Below, in pieces: positions 8,143 to 16,606 of a DNA stretch of 64,000 nucleotides. A program made the translations under genes and the position numbers. The DNA is taken from the NCBI GenBank assembly GCA_031119475.1, contig JAVHXV010000002.1, positions 372,001 through 436,000 on the forward strand. The letters run 5' to 3'. The notes beneath the pieces were generated by a model. It was not told where the DNA came from, ran no database searches, and saw nothing but the letters and a program-made list of their open reading frames with translations. Source of the stretch: Pedobacter sp. (GTDB lineage: Bacteria; Bacteroidota; Bacteroidia; Sphingobacteriales; Sphingobacteriaceae). Numbering within the stretch: position 1 is the stretch's first letter; each line of letters begins with the position of its first letter.

Positions 8143-9453
8143 ATGAAGAAATTTATACTCCTCGTGTCGCTGGTGATGATCAGTGCGGCCGCTTTTTCCC
8201 AAAATATTGTTTCCTTGTTCGGCAAGGCAAATGAGTTTTTTAACCTTTTGGAAGCGGATAAATATGATAGTGCGCACCTTTATTTTTCGCCCGAAGAACA
8301 GGCTAAGGTTACGCCAGATAAACTGAAAGAATTATGGACGAGCATTAAGGGCAGCCTTGGAAAAGTAGAATACATCGATGCAGTGCAGAGCAAGCCACAA
8401 GGTGATTTTTTTGCGGTGACATTGGATGGAAAATTTGAACGGGACGTACAACGGTTTGTGCTGCTATTTAACAAAAGTGAAAAATTGGTCGGGCTTTTTC
8501 TTCCGCCAAAAGCCATTGAATATACCAAGCCATTTTATGCCGACACCAGCCTGTACACTGAAAAAGATGTCTATCTGGTCTCGGGAACACACCGATTGGC
8601 AGCGGTAGTGACCATCCCGAAAAATAAGGTGAACTTTCCGATGGTGGTGCTTGTTCACGGTTCGGGGCCCGGCGATATGGATGAGACGGTAGGTCCGAAT
8701 AAGCCATTTAAAGACATTGCTGCAGGACTCGCCTCAAAGGGAATCGCTACTTTTCGTTATGTAAAAAGAACATTGCTCTATCCTGGAGAATTCCAAAAAA
8801 CTTTTACCGTAAAGGAAGAAGTTACAGATGATGCACTGGCCGCATTGGCCATGGCCAAGACCGTCAAAGGTGTCGACCTTAAACAGCTCTATATTTTTGG
8901 CCATAGCCTGGGTGGCATGCTCGCGCCAAAATTGGCGACTTTGGCTCCAAGTGTAAGGGGAATTATCTTGGCGGCCGCACCTGCCAGAAAACTGACCGAT
9001 ATCATTATTGAGCAGAACAAATATTTTGTTTCACTTTCTAAAGATACCACCCAATTGCTCCAAGACCGTTTAAAGCAAGCGATTGCCGATCTTGAGAAAA
9101 CAAAGATTACAACATTGGGCAACCTAAAGCCTGACTCGATCATCACCGGACTTCCGGCTTCCTACTGGATAGACCTTAACCTTTATGATCAGGTGGCTAC
9201 GGCCAAGAAATTAGTGGCACAGAAAATTTTTGTGATCCAAGGAGGGAAAGATTTTCAGGTTGCCGAAACCGATTATAACATTTGGACAGCTGCATTAGGC
9301 AAGAAGCCAAATGTTAAACTTAAATTTTATCCAGAGATCAACCATTTGCTCAGTCCACAATTAGAAAAAGGGACAAGTGAGCAGTACCAAAAAATGGTGA
9401 ACGTATCGGAGTCTGTCGTGAAAGATTTGGCGGCATGGATTAAGACGCCGTAA
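8143..9453 (+). CDS. Secreted alpha/beta hydrolase with N-terminal DUF3887 domain
   Basis: A 436-residue exported protein. A signal peptide (residues 1-19, ending AAAFSQ) is followed by a DUF3887 domain (~22-125) and an alpha/beta hydrolase domain. The oxyanion segment is LVHGSGPGDMDE (~170-181) and the nucleophile elbow is GHSLGGM, with Ser at about 253. The likely acid is Asp in GGKDFQV (~369) and the likely base is His in INHLLSP (~401). The complete triad suggests an active esterase or peptidase. The substrate is unknown. DUF3887 is often fused to hydrolases of this type in the phylum. It is a single gene with its own promoter. Confidence 0.88.
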   Translation: MKKFILLVSLVMISAAAFSQNIVSLFGKANEFFNLLEADKYDSAHLYFSPEEQAKVTPDKLKELWTSIKGSLGKVEYIDAVQSKPQGDFFAVTLDGKFERDVQRFVLLFNKSEKLVGLFLPPKAIEYTKPFYADTSLYTEKDVYLVSGTHRLAAVVTIPKNKVNFPMVVLVHGSGPGDMDETVGPNKPFKDIAAGLASKGIATFRYVKRTLLYPGEFQKTFTVKEEVTDDALAALAMAKTVKGVDLKQLYIFGHSLGGMLAPKLATLAPSVRGIILAAAPARKLTDIIIEQNKYFVSLSKDTTQLLQDRLKQAIADLEKTKITTLGNLKPDSIITGLPASYWIDLNLYDQVATAKKLVAQKIFVIQGGKDFQVAETDYNIWTAALGKKPNVKLKFYPEINHLLSPQLEKGTSEQYQKMVNVSESVVKDLAAWIKTP

Positions 9454-9460
9454 CGACAAA

Positions 9461-9507
9461 ATCATTAAGTCATTAAGTCATTGGGTCATTTGGTCATTGT
9501 GTCAATG
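9461..9507. repeat. Low-complexity array, word TCATTAAG
   Basis: Six degenerate 8-bp words of the form CATTNNGT follow one another (CATTAAGT, CATTAAGT, CATTGGGT, CATTTGGT, CATTGTGT, CAATGAAT). The array fills the gap between convergent genes and runs 14 bases into the 3' end of the SDR gene. The same word recurs at 11388-11428. Confidence 0.65.
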
Positions 9508-10333
9508 AATCGAGCCAGGCATTCCAATCAGAAACTTGGAACTGATAGTTAAGGTTAGTGATATGAATGCTTTCGATCTGCTTCCATTGGAGCAGCTCTG
9601 ATTTAAATGCTGGTTGTTCAAAGCCATTGACCTTACAATTTTTGGTATAGAAGGCTGCGCGTGTCGGATGGTCGGGGGCCACGCCATGGAAAACTTGCCC
9701 AAAAGCCTGCTGCGCGATGATGGCCTTTGTGATCCCAATGCAGTCATCTAAATGAATAAGGTTGATGGGTGCCAATCCATTGGCAATTTCTGCCCGGCCG
9801 GCAAAATGTTTGGCCAGCAAGCGCAGAGGTCCAATCAGGCCAGCAAACCTGATTATAGTGGTCCGAAATTCAGTTTCCATGCCCAGCAACAGCTCTGCAG
9901 CTAACATCATTTTTCCGCTTTCCTGCTCTGGATTTGGTATTGTCAGTTCGGTTACAATTGAGTTTCCATCGCAGAATACACCTGTCGAACTGATAAAAAC
10001 AACTTCTTTTACGCTGCCTTTTTTTGCCGCATCGGCAATGTGCTGAATCTTTTGTGGATATTGGTTCAAATCTGGTCCGTTCTTATTCGGCGGAATGCTG
10101 ATGACCAATATATCGCTATCAAAAAATGAGTCTTCGATAGCCATTGTGTCGGCCCCAATGTTGATCAGGTAGGGTATAATGCCCCTTGATTTTAGGATAC
10201 CCAATTTTTCACCGGTAGTGGTCGATCCTTTTACGGCAAAACCACTTTTTGCCAAATGCTCGGCAAGTGGAAGTCCAAACCATCCACAGCCCAAAACACT
10301 GATCCGCGGTCGTTCCGCTTTTTTTTCAATCAT
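9494..10333 (-). CDS. NAD(P)-binding extended SDR protein, YeeZ-like
   Basis: A 279-residue Rossmann-fold protein. The dinucleotide-binding motif is VLGCGWFGLPLAEHL (~14-28). SSTGVF (~116-121) occupies the place of the catalytic Ser region of extended SDRs, but the usual YxxxK is not evident, as in the atypical YeeZ group. Residues ~190-200 (INLIHLDDC) fit the substrate-side conserved segment of sugar-nucleotide epimerase relatives. The reaction is unknown. It is a single gene, convergent with the hydrolase, and its last codons overlap a low-complexity array. Confidence 0.8.
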   Translation of the reverse strand: MIEKKAERPRISVLGCGWFGLPLAEHLAKSGFAVKGSTTTGEKLGILKSRGIIPYLINIGADTMAIEDSFFDSDILVISIPPNKNGPDLNQYPQKIQHIADAAKKGSVKEVVFISSTGVFCDGNSIVTELTIPNPEQESGKMMLAAELLLGMETEFRTTIIRFAGLIGPLRLLAKHFAGRAEIANGLAPINLIHLDDCIGITKAIIAQQAFGQVFHGVAPDHPTRAAFYTKNCKVNGFEQPAFKSELLQWKQIESIHITNLNYQFQVSDWNAWLDSLTQ

Positions 10334-10529
10334 GGTGCAAGATAGCTCATCGTCCGAAATTATGTGCAGTAATCACATATTATTGTCATACCCTTCCCGT
10401 TCCTGAAATTCCTATCATTTTATGCCGAGTTATCCTTAATTTAGTCATGGAAATTAAAAAACTCAAGGGCTTTTAGGTAGACAACTATTGTCAATCTTAA
10501 TTGCCCATTATTAAACCAAATTTTAAACG

Positions 10530-11378
10530 ATGAAATTAACAATCAAAACGCTTTTGGTGCTTTTAGTCGCGATGGGATTGCAGACTAATTTAAATGCACA
10601 ACGGTTCCAGGTTCCACAGGCGAGTAGCGGACAGACCTTGATCCAGGATTTTGGATTGGGCAAGATTACGGTTACGTATTCGCGTCCAAACACCAAAGGG
10701 AGGAAAATTTTTGGCGGACTTGAGCCTTATGATGCAGTTTGGCGTACCGGTGCAAATTCGGCTACCGTCATCAAATTTACCGATGATGTGCAGATTGAGG
10801 GCCAGAATGTGCCAGCAGGTGAATATGGCTTGTTCACCATCCCAAACAAATCAGAATGGACCTTGATCCTGAACAAGAACCCAAAACAATGGGGTGCGTA
10901 TACTTATAAGGAATCTGATGATTTTCTACGTGTGAAGATCAAACCTAAAACAACAAAAGATAAAACAGAGACTTTTACGATCCAATTTTCTGATGTAAGC
11001 CCAACGAGTGCCAAACTGAACCTGCTATGGGAAAATACGGCCTTAGAAGTTAATCTCACCACCTCGATCGATGCCAAGGTGATGGCCAGTATCGCAGAGG
11101 CGATGAAATTGGATAAAAAGCCCTATTTTCAGGCAGCCCAATACTATTTTGAAAATGGAAAAGACCTGAACACCGCTTTAACCTGGATGAATGAAGCCGA
11201 AAAGGCAGACCCAAAAGCACCATGGATCAAGCTATGGAAAGGAAGGATCCAGTTGAAGAATGGCGATAAAGCTGGCGCGCAGGCATCTGCACAAGCAGGG
11301 ATCAATTTGGCTACAGAATCAAAAAATGATGAGTACGTTAGGCTAAATACCCAATTGCTTGCGGAAGCCAAAAAATAG
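10530..11378 (+). CDS. Exported DUF2911 protein
   Basis: A 282-residue protein with a signal peptide (residues 1-23, ending NLNAQ). Residues ~27-165 form a DUF2911 domain with the typical TVTYSRPNTKGRKIFGGL, WRTGANSATVIKF and GEYGLFTIP. The C-terminal ~90 residues, including FENGKDLNTALTWMNEAEK and KNGDKAGAQASAQ, look like two TPR-type helical repeats. Location should be periplasmic. The molecular role of DUF2911 is not known. It is a single-gene unit ending in an intrinsic terminator that lies inside the 3' end of the convergent symporter gene. Confidence 0.85.
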   Translation: MKLTIKTLLVLLVAMGLQTNLNAQRFQVPQASSGQTLIQDFGLGKITVTYSRPNTKGRKIFGGLEPYDAVWRTGANSATVIKFTDDVQIEGQNVPAGEYGLFTIPNKSEWTLILNKNPKQWGAYTYKESDDFLRVKIKPKTTKDKTETFTIQFSDVSPTSAKLNLLWENTALEVNLTTSIDAKVMASIAEAMKLDKKPYFQAAQYYFENGKDLNTALTWMNEAEKADPKAPWIKLWKGRIQLKNGDKAGAQASAQAGINLATESKNDEYVRLNTQLLAEAKK

Positions 11379-11387
11379 TGTAGATTA

Positions 11388-11428
11388 ACCATTAAGGCAT
11401 TAAGTCATTGAAGCATTAGGTCATTGAT
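11388..11428. repeat. Low-complexity array, word CATTAAGT
   Basis: Five degenerate 8-bp words (CATTAAGG, CATTAAGT, CATTGAAG, CATTAGGT, CATTGATC) lie between the DUF2911 gene and its terminator. They use the same word as the array at 9461-9507, about 1.9 kb away. Confidence 0.6.
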
Positions 11429-11442
11429 CTGATCTAACTAAA

Positions 11443-13152
11443 CTAGCCCGTTGGAATTTCTCCAGCGGGTTTTTTATTGCGCAATTGCTGGATAACCGTT
11501 GCCAAAAGTACGACCATGATGCATCCGATTACATTTAGCCAGAGATAGGCAACCATTTCGGTATAGCCACAATAGCAGACCACAACTTCGGTAAGGATGG
11601 CAGCATAGAAAGTGGCCGTGCCTCCAATCTTTTTGAGATAAAATGCGATGATAAAAATGCCCAGGATGGTCCCATAGATGAAAGATCCCAAAATATTAAC
11701 GGCTTCCAACAGGTTTCCGATCTTACTGGTAAAAAGTGCCATCACAATACAGACCGCACCCCAGATAAATGTAGCCCAGCGCGAAACTTTTACATATTTC
11801 CGGTCATCGGCATCTTGGTTGACCAATCTTTTGTAGATGTCTACCACACTGGTCGATGCCAAAGAATTGAGCGCACTTGCCGTTGAGCCCATGGAAGCCA
11901 AAAATATAATGGCCACCAAAAGTCCGATTAATCCTTTGGGCAGATATTGGGTAACGAAACTGAGGAAAACATAATTGTTGTCGTTCGTACTGGCATTTTC
12001 GTCATTCCTGACCATCAGTTCCGTTAATGCTTTTCTGATTTTTTTAGATTCCTCATCGGCTTTTTTCACCGCTGCACGCTCGATCGCAATCTTACCTTCG
12101 TCATTTGTGGCCAGCGCTTCCGTTAATTTGGAGAGTGCAACTCTTTTGCTTTCAAAAGCCTGGTCGTGCTGGTGTTCAATGGCTTTCAGCTTCGCTTGAT
12201 GGGAACTGTTTTCCAATTTTTTTAACTCATAGCTATTGAAAAAAACAGGTGGCTTGTTGTATTGATAGAAGGTAAAAACGAGCACCCCGATCAATAAGAT
12301 CAGAAACTGCATCGGAATTTTGACCATGCCATTCATCATCAGGCCGAGCCTGCTTTGGTTTACCGATGCGCCTGTGAGGTAGCGCCCCACTTGGCTCTGG
12401 TCTGTACCAAAATAGGAAAGCTGTAAAAAGAAACCCCCAATGATACCGCTCCAAACCGTGTATGGATTTTTGAGGTCGAAAGTAAAATCTATGGCATTTG
12501 TCCTGCCCATTTTTCCGGCTATGTGAATGGCCTTTCCAAATCCAATATCTTGAGGCAAGAGGTGGACTACCATCACGCCCGCTGCAAATAGGCCGCAAAA
12601 GATAATGCTCATTTGGAGCAGTTGGGTGTAAGAAACAGCCTTTGTTCCACCATAGACGGTATAAAAGATAACCAGGCCCCCAATAAATAATGTTGTATAG
12701 GTGGTATCTATGTTTAAGATGGTCGATAAAATAATGGAAGGCGCATAAATGGTAATGCCAGTGGATAGGCCGCGTTGGATGAGGAATAAGAATGCCGTGA
12801 GTGCCCTTGTCCGTAAATCGAAACGCTGTTCCAGATATTCGTATGCGGTATATAATTTAAGTGAGTGGAAAATCGGCACAAAGGTGATGCACAGCACGAT
12901 CATCGCCAATGGCAGGCCAAAATAAAACTGTACAAAGCTCATGCCCGACGAATAGGCCAGTCCTGGTGCAGATAAAAAAGTAATGGCGCTGGCCTGTGTA
13001 GCCATTACCGAAAGGCAGACGGTATACCAGGGCAAACTTTGGTTTCCCAATAGGTAGGCCTGCATGCTTTTTGCACCGCGGCTTTTATAAACGCCGTAAC
13101 CTACGATGCAGAGAAGGGTCAAAAATAGAATGGTCCAATCGAGGTAACTCAT
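11443..13152 (-). CDS. Sodium:solute symporter (SSS family)
   Basis: A 569-residue inner-membrane transporter of the SSS/LeuT-fold type, with about 13 membrane segments. Signature stretches include LLGNQSLPWYTVCLSVMATQ (~37-56), the sodium-site region ATQASAITFLSAPGLAY and the late GSTASALNSLASTSVVDIY. A charged loop of roughly 80 residues, rich in Glu, Lys and Ala (~300-385), is inserted between membrane segments. I chose the ATG at 13152 because it overlaps the TGA of the small upstream gene (ATGA). The substrate is unknown; the coupled PIG-L deacetylase hints at an acetylated sugar or its product. Confidence 0.88.
   Translation of the reverse strand: MSYLDWTILFLTLLCIVGYGVYKSRGAKSMQAYLLGNQSLPWYTVCLSVMATQASAITFLSAPGLAYSSGMSFVQFYFGLPLAMIVLCITFVPIFHSLKLYTAYEYLEQRFDLRTRALTAFLFLIQRGLSTGITIYAPSIILSTILNIDTTYTTLFIGGLVIFYTVYGGTKAVSYTQLLQMSIIFCGLFAAGVMVVHLLPQDIGFGKAIHIAGKMGRTNAIDFTFDLKNPYTVWSGIIGGFFLQLSYFGTDQSQVGRYLTGASVNQSRLGLMMNGMVKIPMQFLILLIGVLVFTFYQYNKPPVFFNSYELKKLENSSHQAKLKAIEHQHDQAFESKRVALSKLTEALATNDEGKIAIERAAVKKADEESKKIRKALTELMVRNDENASTNDNNYVFLSFVTQYLPKGLIGLLVAIIFLASMGSTASALNSLASTSVVDIYKRLVNQDADDRKYVKVSRWATFIWGAVCIVMALFTSKIGNLLEAVNILGSFIYGTILGIFIIAFYLKKIGGTATFYAAILTEVVVCYCGYTEMVAYLWLNVIGCIMVVLLATVIQQLRNKKPAGEIPTG
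11447..11475 (+). terminator. Intrinsic terminator of the DUF2911 gene
   Basis: CCCGTTGGA and TCCAGCGGG pair with one G-U around loop ATTTC and are followed by TTTTTT. The stem lies inside the last codons of the convergent symporter gene. Confidence 0.7.
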
Positions 13153-13280
13153 GCGAAATATAAGGTAAATGCGTAAAATGCCCCAATCAGCACCATGAGC
13201 CATATCACGAGCAGGAGATAAAATTGTGGCCAGCTTTTGGCAAATGGCGGTAAATCTTTTTCAGGCTGATGGTGGTCCAT
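13149..13280 (-). CDS. Small single-span membrane protein coupled to the symporter
   Basis: This 43-residue gene is below the usual length cut-off. It reads MDHHQPEKDLPPFAKSW, then one strongly hydrophobic helix (~20-43) ending in YFA. Its ATG is one base after the TGA of the PIG-L gene and its TGA overlaps the symporter ATG (ATGA), so it is translated as the middle gene of a tight three-gene operon. Small membrane partners are known for some SSS transporters (for example the DUF485/YjcH type), so an accessory subunit is plausible. I do not recognise the family. The spacing on both sides is the main evidence that it is real. Confidence 0.75.
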   Translation of the reverse strand: MDHHQPEKDLPPFAKSWPQFYLLLVIWLMVLIGAFYAFTLYFA

Positions 13281-13281
13281 G

Positions 13282-15678
13282 TCAGTTTACTTTGGGCGCG
13301 AGCAGATTGGCAATTAAACGATAGGCACCTGGCACACCGGCGGGCAGTTCCCTAAAAAATACCAGTGAAGTATACACATATTTGCCCTTACCATAGTTGG
13401 CAATGAGCAAAGCACCATCACTATCGGTTTCATGGGTATCGTGCATACTTAAAAGGGTCTTGTATTTGGGATCGATGTCTACACCAAAATATATCCCCCG
13501 TTCCTGTACCCATCCTTCAAAGTCTTTTGGGGTGATTTTATTGGGGTAATTGAACGCAGCATCATTTGGGGCTATAAAAGTTACCTTTGAATCCTCTTCG
13601 GTTACGCGCTTGTTCGACAATTTGAAAGGGTAAGGCCCGAGGTTTTGGATCTTTAGGTTGGTGTTAACATTATACTGGATCAATAGCGTGCCGCCTTTTT
13701 CTACGTAAGCCAATAGTTTTGGCTGCATGAGCCTGATTTCTTCATTGATGTTGTAGAGCCGAACACCCGTAACAATGGCATCAAAAGCCGAAAGATCAGT
13801 ATTGATAACCTGTGTTGGGCCTAATTTAACCACCTCGTAGCCCATTTCCTTTAGTGCTTCGGCAGTCAGATCGCCTGCGCCATCCATGTAGCCCACACGC
13901 TTACCTACAATTTTGAGGTCTATTTTTTCCAATCTGGCCGCGGCCTGAGGGAAAAGGCTGATGTTGGGAATGTGATCATAAGCGATTGTTTTCAGTCCCT
14001 TATCGCTGACGGTGTCCCCATTATTCACCTGTAAAACTAGGTTCCCACTGGGTTCGTTGCCTGGGGTAATGGTTAGGCTTGCGGTTTGTTCATCCCCTTT
14101 GTTCAGCTTGAAGTCGATCTTTGTCGGCGTGCTGGTCCATCCTTTCGGGAGCTTGGGCTCCACAGATCCGACGCTGTTATTACGGAAACTCTTTAACTGG
14201 ACCGAAATTGTTTTCGGTTGTCCGCCACTAAAGACGTAAGCTTTTTCGCTCATCGTGGCGGTTACCGCAGGAGCAATAGCCAGCGGCTGATAGATTTCAC
14301 CTTTGGCCGGGTCTGTAAATTTATAGTTGACGGGCAGGATGAGGGGAACCAGTTCATCATGAATGGAAATGGCAATTTCAACAACAAGTCGATCTGGATT
14401 TTCCGGATAGCCGATGTCTTCCTGGTTGGTAATTGTGTAATTTCCAATGGGATGATCTTTGGCCAGCCAATAGGGCTGTGAAATTTTGTTTGCCAGGATT
14501 TTTACATCAAATGAAAGCGGTTTATTGGTTTCGAGGGCAACATTTATCATCCCCTTTTTTAACATGGTTTTTGGTCCTGATAATGTTGGAGATCTTTGGA
14601 TGGCCTGAATTTTTACAGGGATCGAATCATTGATTGCGTAGTTTTTTTCATAGGCGGTAGCTTCTGCATAAATGCCGGCACAGGCCAAGATCAATTGCTC
14701 GATGAGCGGCTTTTGTTCAGGAAGCAATTTCTTTAGTCCGATCAGTTTTGAGATCGACAGTTCTGGCTGGTCTGGTTTAAAAGTAGATTGGATCTCATTG
14801 ATCAAGGCCAGTGCCTGTTTATTTTCAATGGTTAGGCTGATGCCGTCAAACAGTGTGTTTTTTGCTGGCTCACCGGCTACGGGGCTGAAATATTCGAATG
14901 CTTCCCCACGTTGCAGTGTCGATCCGAAGCCCTGGCTCTTGTGGTTCGTCCGGCTGATGGCGGCAATCTCGCCATAGCTTTTGCCTAATAAAGGATTATA
15001 TAGCCCAACATCGATCTTTAACTGGTCTGGTGCGGTTGTGTTGGTGGTGCCAAAGTTAAAGGTATTCCAAACTATCCTTTTGGCCTGCCACGGTTTAACA
15101 TATTTTAATTGTTCTGGAAAACGTTTGGGGTCTGCTGCGGCAAAAAAAGCTTCCCTGGCAAGAATAGCAGAAGCGGCGTGGTGGCCATGGCCTGCACGGG
15201 CATCTTCGGGAAAGCGGGTGATGATGATATCTGGCCTGAATTTCCTGATCACCCAAACAGCATCAGCCAGAATCTGCTCTTTTCCCCAGATCTTCAGGCT
15301 TTCATCGGAAGTCTTTGAAAATCCAAAATCGTTGGCCCTTGTGAAAAACTGGACCGCTCCATCGGTACGCCTGGCCGCCAAAAGTTCCTGTGTGCGGATG
15401 AGCCCCAGAAGTTCGGCCTGCTCGTTGCCGATCAGGTTCTGCCCTCCATCACCCCTGGTCAGTGATAGATAGCCTGTTCTCACTTTCAGTTCTTTTGCCA
15501 AATAGGCCAAAAGGCGCGTGTTTTCATCGTCGGGATGTGCCGCCATATAGAGCGCACTTCCGCTAATACGTAATTTCTGGATACCGGCCAAAATTTCTCC
15601 GGGAGGTAGCTGTTGCAGCTGCGCAGCTAGGCTTAAAGGGAATAAAAGTGCGCAGACTAGATAGTAAAAACGGTTCAT
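13282..15678 (-). CDS. Large secreted PIG-L family deacetylase
   Basis: A 798-residue protein with a signal peptide (1-19, ending LSLAAQ). The zinc-binding motif AHPDDE is at 47-52 and the second one, GHGHH, at 163-167, both complete, so an N-deacetylase of the LmbE/PIG-L fold is expected. The middle is beta-rich, and the C-terminal ~200 residues (VGYMDGAGDLTAEALKEMG, GGTLLIQYN) look like a class I glutamine-amidotransferase-like or ThuA-like fold. Typical PIG-L enzymes such as BshB are only ~240 residues, so this is the long exported form common in Bacteroidota. It heads an operon with the small membrane protein and the symporter. It probably deacetylates an amino-sugar compound that is then imported, but the substrate is unknown. 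Confidence 0.85.
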   Translation of the reverse strand: MNRFYYLVCALLFPLSLAAQLQQLPPGEILAGIQKLRISGSALYMAAHPDDENTRLLAYLAKELKVRTGYLSLTRGDGGQNLIGNEQAELLGLIRTQELLAARRTDGAVQFFTRANDFGFSKTSDESLKIWGKEQILADAVWVIRKFRPDIIITRFPEDARAGHGHHAASAILAREAFFAAADPKRFPEQLKYVKPWQAKRIVWNTFNFGTTNTTAPDQLKIDVGLYNPLLGKSYGEIAAISRTNHKSQGFGSTLQRGEAFEYFSPVAGEPAKNTLFDGISLTIENKQALALINEIQSTFKPDQPELSISKLIGLKKLLPEQKPLIEQLILACAGIYAEATAYEKNYAINDSIPVKIQAIQRSPTLSGPKTMLKKGMINVALETNKPLSFDVKILANKISQPYWLAKDHPIGNYTITNQEDIGYPENPDRLVVEIAISIHDELVPLILPVNYKFTDPAKGEIYQPLAIAPAVTATMSEKAYVFSGGQPKTISVQLKSFRNNSVGSVEPKLPKGWTSTPTKIDFKLNKGDEQTASLTITPGNEPSGNLVLQVNNGDTVSDKGLKTIAYDHIPNISLFPQAAARLEKIDLKIVGKRVGYMDGAGDLTAEALKEMGYEVVKLGPTQVINTDLSAFDAIVTGVRLYNINEEIRLMQPKLLAYVEKGGTLLIQYNVNTNLKIQNLGPYPFKLSNKRVTEEDSKVTFIAPNDAAFNYPNKITPKDFEGWVQERGIYFGVDIDPKYKTLLSMHDTHETDSDGALLIANYGKGKYVYTSLVFFRELPAGVPGAYRLIANLLAPKVN

Positions 15679-15712
15679 ACAGTTATATTAGCCTAAATTA
15701 GGAATTTTTAAT

Positions 15713-15792
15713 CAGTTCTCAGTTTTCAGTTTGGCAGTTCTCAGTTTTTCCCGAAGGGACGCCTGCGGCGCAGTTGGCAGTTCATAGTTCAC
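15713..15792. repeat. Low-complexity element, word CAGTTTT
   Basis: Words CAGTTCT, CAGTTTT, CAGTTTGG, CAGTTCT and CAGTTTTT run from 15713 to 15750. A GC-rich spacer (CGAAGGGACGCCTGCGGCG) and two more CAGTT words follow to 15792. Here the words keep the same orientation on both sides of the spacer. Confidence 0.6.
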
Positions 15793-15819
15793 CTATACTA
15801 AGCACCTCAACACCTCAAC

Positions 15820-15882
15820 GATTAACCAATTAACCAATTAACCAATTAAACAATTAAACAGTTAACCAATTAACCAGTTAGG
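15820..15882. repeat. Low-complexity array, word TTAACCAA
   Basis: About eight degenerate 8-bp words (AACCAATT, AACAATTA, AACAGTTA and similar) run in tandem. Together with the previous element it fills nearly the whole 244-bp gap between the divergent PIG-L and LEA-like genes, leaving little room for separate promoters. Confidence 0.65.
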
Positions 15883-15922
15883 CAATACATACATTAATCT
15901 CCTCTTTAACCGTTATCTAAGC

Positions 15923-16522
15923 ATGAACAAATTATTTCTCTTCGCCATTTTATTCATCTGTTTCAGTTCTTGTGGCATCAATAGGCAGGCACAACAGCTA
16001 AAAATGCTTGAAAAATGCGACTATAAACTCATTGGTGCAAGCCATGTAAATTTGGCAGGCACTGACGTTCGTAGGCTCATTGAAGAAAAATCGTTCAGCC
16101 TAACCAACATTCCATCGCTCGCTTTAGGGTACCTCAAAAAGGATATCCCCTTAAACGCCAACCTGGATCTCGAAATTTCTAATCCCTCGACTAACCTTGC
16201 TGCCATTAATAATTTTGAATATATCATTCTGGTCAACCAACAGGAAATTGCCAATGGAAGTGTTGATCAGCGTGTAAGCATCGCTGCAGGCGAAAAGGTG
16301 AGGGTTCCCGTGCAGTTGCATGCCAATGTCTATCAGTTTATTGCCAATGGGAAAATTTTAGGGGATATCACATCCTTTTTAAGCGGCGGTGTAAGTGGAA
16401 ATGAAAAAAAAGGCCTTTTGACATTGAAGATCAAGCCTTCGATCATGGTCGGCGGAAGCCTTGTCAAGTACCCGGGATTTATTACCATCGATAAGGAAGT
16501 AAGCTCCAAGATCTTATTCTAA
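15923..16522 (+). CDS. LEA type 2-like lipoprotein
   Basis: A 199-residue lipoprotein: signal peptide with lipobox FSSC and lipidated Cys17. The mature part is beta-rich. The segment LNANLDLEISNPSTNLAAIN (~74-93), followed by IILVNQQEIANG, matches the LEA14/WHy-like fold, in which a conserved NP-containing strand packs a single beta-sandwich. Such proteins are anchored in the periplasm; their function is not established. It is a single gene upstream of an M1 peptidase, 84 bp away and in the same direction, so co-transcription is possible. Confidence 0.7.
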   Translation: MNKLFLFAILFICFSSCGINRQAQQLKMLEKCDYKLIGASHVNLAGTDVRRLIEEKSFSLTNIPSLALGYLKKDIPLNANLDLEISNPSTNLAAINNFEYIILVNQQEIANGSVDQRVSIAAGEKVRVPVQLHANVYQFIANGKILGDITSFLSGGVSGNEKKGLLTLKIKPSIMVGGSLVKYPGFITIDKEVSSKILF

Positions 16523-16606
16523 CGACGTATCATAATTGTTATCCGCATAAATTGCTTAATTGTTGGAGAACAGACAATTTAGCGGTGTAATCAAACAATT
16601 AGTTAC

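Noticed and set aside
14981..15472. 163-codon open frame opposite the PIG-L gene
   Set aside because: Fully antisense to a well-supported gene with intact zinc motifs; such shadows are expected.
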